The notes: generated from the sequence alone by a model not told the origin. Counted from the stretch's first letter, positions 25,821 through 34,780 are shown. The stretch: DNA of 64,000 nucleotides from Bacteroidota bacterium (GCA_016720655.1 JADKKE010000032.1:682001-746000), one strand, 5' to 3'. Translations and numbers: made by a program.

Positions 25821-26471
25821 ATGAACGAAGTTTATATCATCGATACAATTCGTACACCAATTGGAAGTTTTGGGGGAAGTTTAGGACCGGTGCGGACAGA
25901 TGATCTGGCGGTGATTGTTCTTCGCGAATTATTGAAAAGAAATTCCGGAATTGATGCTACTGCTATAGGCGATGTGATTCTTGGTTGTGCGAATCAATCG
26001 GGAGAGGACAATAGAAATGTTTCTCGGATGGCTTTATTAATGGCCGGTTATCCTGTAAATGTACCGGGAGAAACGGTAAATAGGTTGTGTGCTTCCGGAT
26101 TGTCCGCAGCCATTTCTGCAGCACGTGCAATTATGGTTGGAGACATGGAATTGGCAGTAGCAGGCGGAGTAGAAAATATGACCAGAGGGCCATGGGTCAT
26201 TTCAAAAACATCAACACCATACGGACGAGATGCGCAAATGTTTGATTCCAGTTTTGGATGGAGATTTGTAAATCCGATCATGAAAGAAATGTACGGTACA
26301 GATGCGATGGGGGAGACTGCAGAAAATCTGGCGGACCGTGATCATGTTTCGAGAGAAGACCAGGACAAATTTTCTGTATGGAGCCAACAAAAGCAAAAGC
26401 CGCACGTGATCGGGGAAGATTGTCAAAGGAAATTATTGCTGTTGAAATTCCGGGAAAGAAAGGCGAAGTAA
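25821..26471 (+). CDS. paaJ: PaaJ-type thiolase, N-terminal part before a frameshift
   Basis: This is the first half of a beta-ketoadipyl-CoA thiolase. The start MNEVYIIDTIRTPIGSFGG is typical, and the nucleophilic Cys is in NRLCASGLSAAI (about residue 91). Homology runs to FSVWSQQK (about residue 190), after which the frame reads as nonsense to 26471. The true continuation lies in the -1 frame. One extra A in the AAAA run at 26389-26392 would restore SQQKAKAARDRGRL, the normal thiolase sequence. The break is therefore a one-base loss or a sequencing error. The gene should join with 26378-27025 to give about 400 residues, which cleave 3-oxoadipyl-CoA to succinyl-CoA and acetyl-CoA. Confidence 0.85.
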   Translation: MNEVYIIDTIRTPIGSFGGSLGPVRTDDLAVIVLRELLKRNSGIDATAIGDVILGCANQSGEDNRNVSRMALLMAGYPVNVPGETVNRLCASGLSAAISAARAIMVGDMELAVAGGVENMTRGPWVISKTSTPYGRDAQMFDSSFGWRFVNPIMKEMYGTDAMGETAENLADRDHVSREDQDKFSVWSQQKQKPHVIGEDCQRKLLLLKFRERKAK

Positions 26472-27025
26472 AGCGATTTGATCAGGATGAATTTATTAAA
26501 CCGGATACAACAGTCGAAGCTTTAGCCAAATTGAAAACTTCATTTCGTAAAGATGGAACTGTGACAGCAGGAAATGCTTCAGGTTTGAACGATGGAGCAG
26601 CTGCGCTTTTACTTGCTTCTGCGGATGCTGTAAAAAAATATAAGCTTAAACCACTTGCAAAAATTATTTCATCCGCTGTCGTTGGAGTTGAACCCAGAAT
26701 AATGGGGATTGGTCCTGTAGAAGCATCGAATCGTGCACTTGCGAAAGCTGGTTTATCCTGGAAAGATATTGATGTCATTGAATTGAATGAAGCTTTCGCT
26801 GCGCAAGCCCTCGCTTGTATTCGTTCTTGGGGTCTACAAGATAATGATCCACGAATCAATCCCAATGGTGGGGCAATCGCACTTGGACATCCCTTGGGCA
26901 TGAGTGGAACCAGGATTCTGGGTTCTGCAGCGATCGAACTCCAGGAACAGAATAAAAAATATGCCTTGGTTACGATGTGCATCGGCGTTGGACAAGGATA
27001 TGCAGTTGTCATCGAGAAAGCGTAA
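26378..27025 (+). CDS. paaJ: PaaJ-type thiolase, C-terminal part after the frameshift
   Basis: This is the continuation of the thiolase from about 26390. The ATG at 26378 is only an accident of this frame. It holds the remaining catalytic motifs: the NEAFAAQA helix, GGAIALGHPLGMSGTRI with the catalytic His, and the second Cys in TMCIGVGQGYA. The C-terminal domain is complete and undecayed, with normal codon use. A recent event or an error is therefore more likely than an old pseudogene. Confidence 0.85.
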   Translation: MEPTKAKAARDRGRLSKEIIAVEIPGKKGEVKRFDQDEFIKPDTTVEALAKLKTSFRKDGTVTAGNASGLNDGAAALLLASADAVKKYKLKPLAKIISSAVVGVEPRIMGIGPVEASNRALAKAGLSWKDIDVIELNEAFAAQALACIRSWGLQDNDPRINPNGGAIALGHPLGMSGTRILGSAAIELQEQNKKYALVTMCIGVGQGYAVVIEKA

Positions 27026-27030
27026 TTCGG

Positions 27031-27084
27031 TTTAAGGTTCAAAGTTTCGTTTCGAGTTCCGGGTTCAGAGTTTCGTGTTCTGTG
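27031..27084. repeat. 7-base array (TTCnnnG type)
   Basis: About seven units such as TTCCGGG, TTCAGAG and TTTCGTG, with one shortened unit at 27045-27049. They are the reverse complement of the array at 27790-27854, so the two bracket the paaY gene as inverted repeats. Confidence 0.65.
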
Positions 27085-27102
27085 TGTACCCAAAGCCATT
27101 TC

Positions 27103-27165
27103 CTAATTCCTAATTCTTAATTCTTAATTTCTAATACCTAATACCTAATACTTAATACCTAATAC
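27103..27165. repeat. Nine-unit 7-base array (CTAATAC/CTAATTC)
   Basis: Nine uninterrupted units with point differences, ending 11 bases before the paaY ATG. Confidence 0.85.
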
Positions 27166-27176
27166 CTGCTATCAAA

Positions 27177-27767
27177 ATGATCTACTCCTTCAACGGCTAC
27201 ATCCCTGTCATTCACGAAAGCTCATTTGTGCATCCGCTGGCAGCAGTGACAGGAAATGTAATCATCGGGAAGAATGTTTATATCGGTCCGGGTGCTGCTA
27301 TACGTGGAGATTGGGGCGGAATTGTAATCGAGGATGGATGCAATGTTCAGGAAAATTGTACGATACATATGTTTCCAGGAATCACGATAACATTAAGTGA
27401 AAATGCACATATTGGTCATGGTGCTATAATACACGGTGCATCAATTGGTAAAAATGTATTGGTAGGAATGAATGCTGTTGTTATGGATCATGTTGTTGTT
27501 GGTGCGAATTCAATCATCGGAGCATTGACATTTGTTCCGGAGGGAATGCAAATTCCGGAACGGAAAGTTGTGGTTGGCAATCCTGCTAAAATTGTGAAAG
27601 ATGTAAGTGATGAAATGATTCTTTGGAAAACAAAAGGAACTGAACTTTACCAAAAACTCCCGGCAGAACTATATGCTACTTTAGAAGAATGCGAGCCTTT
27701 GCGCGAAATCCCTAGAAATCGTCCGGCACAACAAGACATTTATAAATCCTGGAAAAAGCAAAATTGA
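27177..27767 (+). CDS. paaY: PaaY-like hexapeptide-repeat protein
   Basis: 196 residues, a left-handed beta-helix of the gamma-carbonic-anhydrase type. Hexapeptide turns run from residue 20 to 130 (VTGNVIIGKNVYIG, ENAHIGHGAIIHGASIG), with the three zinc histidines in TIHM, HIGHG and IIHG. The C-terminal tail with EECEPLREI and the length of 196 fit PaaY, a thioesterase linked to phenylacetate metabolism, better than a general carbonic anhydrase. The context (paaJ upstream) supports this. It sits between two inverted 7-base repeat arrays. Confidence 0.85.
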   Translation: MIYSFNGYIPVIHESSFVHPLAAVTGNVIIGKNVYIGPGAAIRGDWGGIVIEDGCNVQENCTIHMFPGITITLSENAHIGHGAIIHGASIGKNVLVGMNAVVMDHVVVGANSIIGALTFVPEGMQIPERKVVVGNPAKIVKDVSDEMILWKTKGTELYQKLPAELYATLEECEPLREIPRNRPAQQDIYKSWKKQN

Positions 27768-27789
27768 AATGCCGATATTAATAACAGGG

Positions 27790-27854
27790 ACTCGAAACTT
27801 TGAACACGGAACTCTGAACCTGGAACAAATTGAACCTTGAACTTTAAACTTTGA
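27790..27854. repeat. 7-base array (ACnnnGA type)
   Basis: About nine units such as ACTTTGA, ACACGGA and ACTCTGA, one of them 9 bases long, between paaY and the SRAP gene. Confidence 0.65.
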
Positions 27855-27894
27855 AATAGATATAATTTACTAAATAGTAATCAAGAAAGAATAA

Positions 27895-28686
27895 ATGTGT
27901 GGCCGTTATGTAGTTGTATCAAAAGTCGAGGTAATCGAGAAACGATTCCAGGTGAAGGCACCTGACGTTGTTCCTTCTCTGTTTCCAAATTATAATGTTG
28001 GACCGGGTGCATTGGCACCGGTTATCTGTAGTGATAAACCCAACGAAATTCAATTCATACAGTTTGGATTGACTCCCTTTTGGGCGAAGAAGAAAATGTA
28101 TTTATTTAATGCGCGGAGTGAAGGAGATTCCAACAAGGAGAATGATCCCAATTACAATGGAGGCAAAGGGATCATCAACAAGCCTTCCTTTCGAAAACCG
28201 ATCCGGTCACAACGTTGTCTGGTTATTGCGGATGCATTTATTGAAGGAAGCACGAATGAAGGATTGGATAAACCGTTCGTTGTTTATCTAAAAGCCCGCA
28301 GACCTTTTGCGCTTGCCGGAATCTGGGATATCTGGACAGATCCGGAAAGTGGTGAAAAAACAAGATCGTTTGCAATTATTACAACAGTACCAAATACACT
28401 TTTACAAATGATCCCGCATCATCGCTCTCCGGTAATTTTACACGAAAGCGATGAACGTCGTTGGTTAAGAGCAGAGCATCTCAACGAAATTACCGGAATG
28501 CTTGAACCGTATCCCGCAGAAGAGATGAATGCATATCCCATTTCGTCGAAAATTAAAAACCCCCGTTCCAATGGCCGGGAATTGCTTGATCCAATCGGTG
28601 AGCGACTCACCCCCGAAACAGAATCGCGTGTCAATACAGAAATAAAATTGCAGGGAATGGGAGCAGGGAAGAGGGATGAAAAATAA
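27895..28686 (+). CDS. SRAP-domain protein (HMCES/YedK type)
   Basis: 263 residues. The protein starts Met-Cys-Gly-Arg-Tyr, so after Met removal Cys2 is the N-terminal residue that forms a thiazolidine link to abasic sites in single-stranded DNA. Other family residues are present: FNARSEG with its Asn, RCLVIADAF, and the late HHRSPVIL with the active-site His. It protects stalled forks from abasic-site breakage. The last 30 residues are a variable tail. It ends 8 bases from the convergent VOC gene. Confidence 0.92.
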   Translation: MCGRYVVVSKVEVIEKRFQVKAPDVVPSLFPNYNVGPGALAPVICSDKPNEIQFIQFGLTPFWAKKKMYLFNARSEGDSNKENDPNYNGGKGIINKPSFRKPIRSQRCLVIADAFIEGSTNEGLDKPFVVYLKARRPFALAGIWDIWTDPESGEKTRSFAIITTVPNTLLQMIPHHRSPVILHESDERRWLRAEHLNEITGMLEPYPAEEMNAYPISSKIKNPRSNGRELLDPIGERLTPETESRVNTEIKLQGMGAGKRDEK

Positions 28687-28693
28687 TGTTTCT

Positions 28694-29095
28694 TCATATA
28701 AATTTGAAATTTTCCTTTTCATACAATTCAATCGGCAACCCATCCGGATCCGAAATAAATGTAAATCGTTTCCCCGTGAATTCATCAGTACGGATTTTTT
28801 CTGCGTGAACTCCTTTTTTTGAGAATTGATCTATGACATCTTCGAGTTTATTTACCTCAAATGCCAAATGACGTAAGCCACAAGCTTCAGGCTTCGAAAC
28901 CCGGAGAGGAGGGTCCGGAAAAGAAAATAACTCTATGATATATTCACCATTTAAGGAAAGATCAAGTTTGTAGGATGATCTTTCTTCCCGATAAACTTCC
29001 CTCACAATTTGCAATCCCAGAATATCAGTATAAAAAAATTTGGTTCGCTCGTAATCGGAACAAATCACGGAGATATGATGTACCCGATTGAGCAT
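28694..29095 (-). CDS. Glyoxalase-like VOC protein (GloA2/YaeR type)
   Basis: 133 residues, a VOC fold with two beta-alpha-beta-beta-beta halves. Metal-binding positions are visible in VHHISVICSDY (His near residue 6), IIELFSF (Glu), LRHLAFEV (His) and LPIELYEK (Glu). The sequence most resembles the small YaeR-like glyoxalases. The substrate is not known. It is convergent with the SRAP gene. Confidence 0.8.
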   Translation of the reverse strand: MLNRVHHISVICSDYERTKFFYTDILGLQIVREVYREERSSYKLDLSLNGEYIIELFSFPDPPLRVSKPEACGLRHLAFEVNKLEDVIDQFSKKGVHAEKIRTDEFTGKRFTFISDPDGLPIELYEKENFKFI

Positions 29096-29103
29096 TTGAG
29101 GTA

Positions 29104-29159
29104 ATTTTAGATTTTAGATTGATGATTGTTGATTTTGGTATAAAGTATAAAGTATTAGG
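29104..29159. repeat. 7-base array shifting from ATTnnnG to TATAAAG units
   Basis: Eight consecutive 7-base units keep the same phase while the unit sequence changes midway. Confidence 0.75.
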
Positions 29160-29215
29160 TATGCTCACTACATAATCGTTGGTGAGGAAAAATTGTGTTA
29201 TTAAGCATTCCCATA

Positions 29216-29257
29216 CTAACAACTAATAACTAACCACTAACAACTAACAACTAATAC
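29216..29257. repeat. Six-unit 7-base array (CTAACAA type)
   Basis: Six units. The last one overlaps the stop codon of the E1 gene (29251-29253), so the end of the coding sequence is part of the array. Confidence 0.75.
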
Positions 29258-31308
29258 CCAAGTACACGTTCCATCGCCTTGGCCACCTTATCCGCATTGG
29301 GAATCATTGTGAACTCAAGAATGGAATTCAAAGGAATGGCAGGTAAATCTTCGGAGCCAATAACTTCTACTGCAGCATCCAGAGATTCAAAACAATTTTT
29401 AGAAATCAAACCGGCGAGTGCTTGGGCAAAAGTATTGTGGATTGGTTCTTCGGTTACAACCAAACAACGATTGTGTTTTCTTACTGCTGCAAAAACTGAT
29501 TCTTCATCAAGCGGAAGAATTGTGCGAAGATCTACAATTTCAATTTTTCCTGGAAAATTCTTTGCTGCATTTTTTGCCCAATAAACTCCCATGCCATAGG
29601 TGATCACCGCTAGTGTTGGTTCCTTTCCAGCATCAGCTGATTGAACAATTCTTGCTTTTCCAAAAGGTAATATATAATCTTCGTCAGGCTCTATTGTCTT
29701 TGCATCCTCTGTGCCTTTGATTTTTGACCAATACAGTCCTTTGTGTTCAAGGATTACACATGGATTTGGATCATAGTAAGCTGATTTCAAAAATCCTTTT
29801 AAATCAGCTCCAGTAGATGGATATGCAATTTTAATCCCGCGAATATTTGATAGTACACTTTCTACACTTGATGAATGAAAAGGTCCGCCACTGCCATAGG
29901 CTCCAATTGGTACGCGTAGAATACAACTCACAGGCCATTTACCATTGCTCAAATAATACGACCTGCTTACTTCTGTAAATAATTGATTCAGTCCGGGCCA
30001 GATGTAATCTGCAAATTGTACTTCCACAATCGGTTTCAATCCAACAGCACTCATCCCCACTGTGCTGCCCACAATAAATGCTTCCTGTATCGGAGTGTTA
30101 AAGACACGCAGATCTCCAAATTTTTCTGCCAACGTTGCGGCTTCACGAAATACTCCGCCAAGTTTCCCTCCAACATCTTGTCCGTACAACAGACATTCTT
30201 TATGCTTCGTCATGAGCTCCTGTACTGCAAAAAGAGCGCAATCTACCATCACTGTTTTCTCTTTTCCCTTTGGTTCGCGTTCTCCTTTTTCTTCTGTCAC
30301 CGGTGTTGGTGCATAGTCATAGTTGAACAAATCTTCAGGACGTGGATCTTCTGATTTTAATGCTTTTTCAAAATCTGAACGAACAAGTATTGTTGCTCTG
30401 TCATTGATTGCGTTTAATTCTTTTTCTGCAAATCCCTGTTCAAGCAATGCTTTTTTAAATTTCGGAAAGGGATCTCTTTTTTGATGTTCTTCAAGATCGG
30501 TTCTGTACCATTCACGGCGCACTCCTGAAGTATGATGTCCGAGCAATGGAACTTTTGCATGAATCATGAAGGGCCGACGTTCTTTTCGAATGAGTTCAAG
30601 TACTTCTTGGATGGTTTGATACGAGGTGAAAAAATCTGTTCCATCAATCGACCGAACTTCGAGTCCTTTAAAACCTTTTGCGTATTCCGGTGCATCCATG
30701 GCACGGATCTCTTTTGCACTTGCCGAAATATCCCATTCATTGTCCTGAATGAAATAAAGGATAGGAAGTTTTTTCAGCACCGCCATTTGAAATGCTTCTG
30801 CGACTTCGCCTTCTGTAATTGAACCATCACCGAGTGAACAAACAACTACACCTTTGTCTTTTGCATTGGGATCATTCAGACCGGTATTCTCCCGGTACTG
30901 CAAGCCCATGGCAATTCCGGTTGTTGGAATAGCTTGCATACCGGTTGCAGAACTTTGATGCGGAATTTTCGGCATGTCATCCCTGCGTAAACTTGGATGA
31001 CAATAATAAGTTCGTCCGCCGGAAAACGGATCGTCACGTTTTGCTAATAGTTGCAACATTAATTCGAACGGTTGCAAGCCAATTCCCAACAAAATACTAT
31101 CATCACGATAATAAGCCGACAAATAATCCTGGGGCTTTAATTGGAGCCCAAGTGCGAGTTGAATCGCTTCATGACCTCTGGAAGTTGCGTGAACATATTT
31201 TTGGGTAATCTGTGATTTTTCTTCAAAAAGATCTGACATCGCTCGCGCAGTACACATCAATTGATAAGCTTTTAAAAGCGTCTCTCTATCGATTGGTAAT
31301 GATGTCAT
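29251..31308 (-). CDS. 2-oxoacid dehydrogenase E1, fused alpha and beta subunits
   Basis: The frame is open from 31329, but the promoter box at 31334-31341 puts the start site near 31330, so I prefer the ATG at 31308 (685 residues). Residues to about 330 are the alpha half, with the thiamine-diphosphate motif GDGSITEGE...N (VVCSLGDGSIT) and the HATSRGHEAIQ start. The second half (from about 360) is the beta half, with EAFIVGSTVGMSAVG and AYGSGGPFHSS. It decarboxylates branched-chain 2-oxoacids, or another 2-oxoacid, together with E2/E3 encoded elsewhere. The one-chain alpha-beta form is known in Bacteroidota. Confidence 0.9.
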   Translation of the reverse strand: MTSLPIDRETLLKAYQLMCTARAMSDLFEEKSQITQKYVHATSRGHEAIQLALGLQLKPQDYLSAYYRDDSILLGIGLQPFELMLQLLAKRDDPFSGGRTYYCHPSLRRDDMPKIPHQSSATGMQAIPTTGIAMGLQYRENTGLNDPNAKDKGVVVCSLGDGSITEGEVAEAFQMAVLKKLPILYFIQDNEWDISASAKEIRAMDAPEYAKGFKGLEVRSIDGTDFFTSYQTIQEVLELIRKERRPFMIHAKVPLLGHHTSGVRREWYRTDLEEHQKRDPFPKFKKALLEQGFAEKELNAINDRATILVRSDFEKALKSEDPRPEDLFNYDYAPTPVTEEKGEREPKGKEKTVMVDCALFAVQELMTKHKECLLYGQDVGGKLGGVFREAATLAEKFGDLRVFNTPIQEAFIVGSTVGMSAVGLKPIVEVQFADYIWPGLNQLFTEVSRSYYLSNGKWPVSCILRVPIGAYGSGGPFHSSSVESVLSNIRGIKIAYPSTGADLKGFLKSAYYDPNPCVILEHKGLYWSKIKGTEDAKTIEPDEDYILPFGKARIVQSADAGKEPTLAVITYGMGVYWAKNAAKNFPGKIEIVDLRTILPLDEESVFAAVRKHNRCLVVTEEPIHNTFAQALAGLISKNCFESLDAAVEVIGSEDLPAIPLNSILEFTMIPNADKVAKAMERVLGY

Positions 31309-31333
31309 TTTCTTAGTTTCCGTTAGCATAAAG

Positions 31334-31364
31334 CAAACCTAAAGAATTGAGATGAATACACCAA
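31334..31364 (-). promoter_or_regulatory. E1 gene promoter, TTG-N20-TAGGTTTG
   Basis: On the minus strand, TTG at 31364-31362, a 20-base spacer and TAGGTTTG at 31341-31334. Confidence 0.6.
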
Positions 31365-31503
31365 TGATGGATCTCTAATCCTTTGAAATAGGGGGTATTA
31401 TAAGGCGTCCAAAGAGGGGGATAAAGCCAGGATTTGACTCTTGAACGGTAAAATCACAATTTGATAAAATGAATTCGGGAATTGTGTGAATTCCATATCG
31501 GTT

Positions 31504-32367
31504 TCAGCCGATCTTAAAACTCCTCATAGAAATGGATCCCATCAGGTTTTTTGCAGCAAAAAAGGAAAGTGATTCGTTTTTCTCCTGTAAAGCCAGGGAG
31601 TAGAGCATTGGTAAATAGTGTTCATTAGAAGGAATTGCAAGACTGGCGGATTTTCCAAGATCTTTGTAATTAATCAATGGCTTGTGATTTCCTTCTTCAA
31701 TTAATTTAGCTGCAATTGAATCAAACTCTATTGCCCAATCGAAGGCTTTGTCAGTCCATTGCATCATCCCCAGATTGTGAACTATATTCCCGCTGCCAAT
31801 GATGAGAACTCCTTTCCGTCGAAGCGCAGCAAGTTCCTTGGCTAACTCGTAGTGGTACTGAGGAGGCTGGGAGTAATCAAGTGAGATCTGATAAACCGGA
31901 ATAGTGGCTTCCGGAAACATTGGAGCGAGAACAGACCATGTTCCGTGATCCAATCCCCATTCCATATCTACTTCAACGTTTGTTTTTTTAATTAGCGATT
32001 TGGTTTCTGCAGCCATTTCAGGAGCACCGGGTGCCGGATACTGCTTGTTAAACAACTCCTGTGGAAAGCCGCCAAAATCGTGAATAGTCTTCGGCATTTT
32101 CATTCCTGTTACCTTAGTTCCTTTTGTTTCCCAGTGTGCACTAACGCATAGAATAGCTTTTGGAACCGGTAATTGTTTCGCAACAGTTTTCCAGGCTTGA
32201 CTGAATTCATTGTTTTCTATTGCATTCATGGGTGATCCATGTCCGATAAACAAGACCGGCATTTTATCAGATGCTCCGAGTGCATCCATTTCGTTCCGGA
32301 AGGAAGACAATGTCATCATTGCAATTGAACCTAAGGAAAGTTGTGTAAGGAATAATCTTCTGTCCAT
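31504..32367 (-). CDS. ygiD: 4,5-DOPA-extradiol-dioxygenase-like protein (YgiD family)
   Basis: 287 residues. Metal-site motifs of the family are present: VLFIGHGSPM (His near residue 43), CVSAHWET, the catalytic DHGTWSVLAPMFP and IGSGNIVHNLG. These proteins open aromatic diols in an extradiol manner using Fe or Zn. An unusual point is the N-terminal extension MDRRLFLTQLSLGSIAMM, with two Arg before Leu-Phe-Leu. It resembles a Tat signal, which E. coli YgiD lacks. Export would place the enzyme in the periplasm. Confidence 0.85.
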   Translation of the reverse strand: MDRRLFLTQLSLGSIAMMTLSSFRNEMDALGASDKMPVLFIGHGSPMNAIENNEFSQAWKTVAKQLPVPKAILCVSAHWETKGTKVTGMKMPKTIHDFGGFPQELFNKQYPAPGAPEMAAETKSLIKKTNVEVDMEWGLDHGTWSVLAPMFPEATIPVYQISLDYSQPPQYHYELAKELAALRRKGVLIIGSGNIVHNLGMMQWTDKAFDWAIEFDSIAAKLIEEGNHKPLINYKDLGKSASLAIPSNEHYLPMLYSLALQEKNESLSFFAAKNLMGSISMRSFKIG

Positions 32368-32449
32368 TGAAGATTGATGAATTAATACTTAACTAAAGTA
32401 CAAATAAATGTTCTGCTAAAAACAGCTGTTGATTTTTTATACTTACGTC

Positions 32450-33523
32450 TCAGGCAACCCCTTCCTTCAGTCGTTCAGAATTCTCTGCCACCTGAAGCGC
32501 ATCGATCATTTCATAAATATCACCTTCCATAAATGTACCAAGGTTGTACATTGTCAAACCAATGCGGTGATCAGTAATCCGACTTTGCGGGTAATTGTAT
32601 GTTCTGATTTTCGCAGATCGGTCACCACTCGAAACCATGGTCTTCCTTTTCTTTGAATCTTCTTCCATCCGTTTGTTGTATTCCAACTCATAGATTCTTG
32701 AGCGGAGAACTGACAATGCCTTATCGTAATTTTTTAATTGAGATTTCTGATCCTGGCATTGCGCTACAATTCCTGTCGGAATATGCGTAAGACGAACCGC
32801 TGAGTATGTTGTATTCACGGATTGACCACCCGGACCGGAAGAACAGAAAAGGTCTTTGCGAATGTCATTCGTTTTAATATCCACATCGAATTCATCAGCT
32901 TCAGGTAACACTACAACAGTAGCTGCAGAAGTGTGTACACGGCCCTGCGTTTCTGTTTGCGGTACACGCTGTACACGGTGTACGCCACTTTCATATTTTA
33001 ATATTCCATAGGCACCATCACCGGTGACATTAAAAATCACCTCTTTAAATCCACCGGCTGTTCCGGCAGTCATATCAACAACTTCAATTTTGTACCCTTT
33101 GCGTTCACAAAATTTACTGTACATACGGAAAAGGTCACCGGCGAAAATACTTGCTTCATCACCTCCGGTACCTGCACGTACTTCCATAATTGCATTTTTG
33201 ACATCTTCAGGATCAGCAGGAACAAGCATGAATTTTATTTCTTCTTCCAATTTCTCGTTTTCCTTTTGGAGCGAATCAAATTCGGATTTAGCGAGCTCAC
33301 GGAATTCTTCATCCTTTTCATTCGCCACCATCTTTTTGGCATTTTCTAAATTGCTTTGAACGTTTTTGTAAACATGATAACGTTCCACAATTTTTTGAAG
33401 CTCTTTGTATTCACGGTTGAGTTGGGCAAAGCGTTTCATGTCTCCCATAACACCTGGGGAGCTTAACTGCATTTCAACATCTTCAAACCGTTGTTTAATC
33501 GCTTCTAATTTATCTAAGAGCAT
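32450..33523 (-). CDS. prfA: Peptide chain release factor 1
   Basis: 357 residues, the full length of RF1. The GGQ tripeptide is in SSGPGGQSVNTT and a QSRITDHRIGLT segment follows, as in class I factors. RF1 ends translation at UAA and UAG. It lies 69 bases after purM on the same strand, with no terminator between. Confidence 0.96.
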   Translation of the reverse strand: MLLDKLEAIKQRFEDVEMQLSSPGVMGDMKRFAQLNREYKELQKIVERYHVYKNVQSNLENAKKMVANEKDEEFRELAKSEFDSLQKENEKLEEEIKFMLVPADPEDVKNAIMEVRAGTGGDEASIFAGDLFRMYSKFCERKGYKIEVVDMTAGTAGGFKEVIFNVTGDGAYGILKYESGVHRVQRVPQTETQGRVHTSAATVVVLPEADEFDVDIKTNDIRKDLFCSSGPGGQSVNTTYSAVRLTHIPTGIVAQCQDQKSQLKNYDKALSVLRSRIYELEYNKRMEEDSKKRKTMVSSGDRSAKIRTYNYPQSRITDHRIGLTMYNLGTFMEGDIYEMIDALQVAENSERLKEGVA

Positions 33524-33592
33524 TTTTTTATTTCTATATACTATTTATTAATCTTGAATTAAGCACGAGAGAATTGAACGTCGTCGGAAAGG

Positions 33593-34780
33593 CTACTCGT
33601 AAACAAACTCTCCTGCTTCGGAACGAATTGTCAGTTTTTTGCCTTTGTATTCTTCACAATGACCAACAATCTTTGCGTCGACATTAAATGACTTTGAAAT
33701 GTCTATGATCTGATCGGCAAGGGAAGCAGCGCAATACACTTCCATCCTGTGGCCCATATTGAAAACCTGATACATTTCCTTCCAGTCGGTTTTGCTTTCG
33801 TGCTGAATCAACTGAAAGAGAGGAGGCACAGGAAAAAGATTATCCTTAATGATGTGTAGATTGTCGACAAAATGCAACACCTTGGTTTGTCCACCTCCAC
33901 TGTTATGAACCAATCCATGAATGTGCGGACGGAAATTGTCGAGGATTTTTTTTAGAATTGGTGCATACGTACGTGTCGGACTTAAGACAAGCTTTCCAGC
34001 CGTAATTGTTTTTTCATCCGAATCCGGGATATTTATTTTATCAGTCAATAATTTGCTTCCGGAATAAACTACTGCATCATCAATTTGAGTATCGTATGTC
34101 TCCGGATATTTTTTCGCAACAACTTTGTTGAACACATCATGTCGTGCTGAAGTGAGACCATTGCTTCCCATTCCTCCGTTGTATTCCTTTTCATAGCTTG
34201 CTTTGCCATAAGAAGCCAATCCGACTATCACATCGCCTGCACTTATTTTGTCATTGGATATTACATCACTTCTCTTCATTCTGCATGTGACGGTAGAATC
34301 AACAATGACGGTGCGTACCAAATCTCCTACATCTGCCGTTTCTCCACCCGTCGAAAGAATCGAGATACCATAACTTCGCATCATCTCCAGAAATTCCTCT
34401 GTACCTTCAATCAGGGCTTTGATGACCTCTCCCGGTATCAATTTTTTATTTCTCCCGATTGTAGATGAAAGTAGAATGTTGTTCGTTGCACCTACACACA
34501 AGAGATCATCTGTGTTCATCACAATAGCATCTTGTGCAATGCCTTTCCAAACACTCATATCACCGGTCTCTTTCCAATAAGCATATGCAAGAGATGATTT
34601 TGTTCCCGCGCCATCAGCGTGCATAACGATACAATATGCATCGTCGCCGGATAATGAATCCGGAACAATTTTGCAAAAAGCTTTCGGGAAGAGTCCTTTG
34701 TCCAGAGAGCGGATTGCATTGTGCACATCTTCCTTGCTTGCTGAAACGCCTCGACTGCTGTATTTTGATTCTTTATTCAT
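33593..34780 (-). CDS. purM: Phosphoribosylformylglycinamidine cyclo-ligase
   Basis: 395 residues of the long Bacteroidota form of AIR synthetase (purine synthesis, step 5). Motifs: MHADGAGTKSSLAYA with the ATP/Mg site, NTDDLLCVGAT, LSTGGETADVGD, and the later GLVHNSGGGQTKVLHF and FNMGHRMEVY. It sits between an OmpA-like gene and prfA, all on the minus strand. A terminator separates it from the OmpA gene. Confidence 0.93.
   Translation of the reverse strand: MNKESKYSSRGVSASKEDVHNAIRSLDKGLFPKAFCKIVPDSLSGDDAYCIVMHADGAGTKSSLAYAYWKETGDMSVWKGIAQDAIVMNTDDLLCVGATNNILLSSTIGRNKKLIPGEVIKALIEGTEEFLEMMRSYGISILSTGGETADVGDLVRTVIVDSTVTCRMKRSDVISNDKISAGDVIVGLASYGKASYEKEYNGGMGSNGLTSARHDVFNKVVAKKYPETYDTQIDDAVVYSGSKLLTDKINIPDSDEKTITAGKLVLSPTRTYAPILKKILDNFRPHIHGLVHNSGGGQTKVLHFVDNLHIIKDNLFPVPPLFQLIQHESKTDWKEMYQVFNMGHRMEVYCAASLADQIIDISKSFNVDAKIVGHCEEYKGKKLTIRSEAGEFVYE

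Noticed and set aside
26380..26400. Programmed -1 frameshift in the thiolase
   Set aside because: There is no standard slippery heptamer or clear downstream structure; no thiolase is known to use one.
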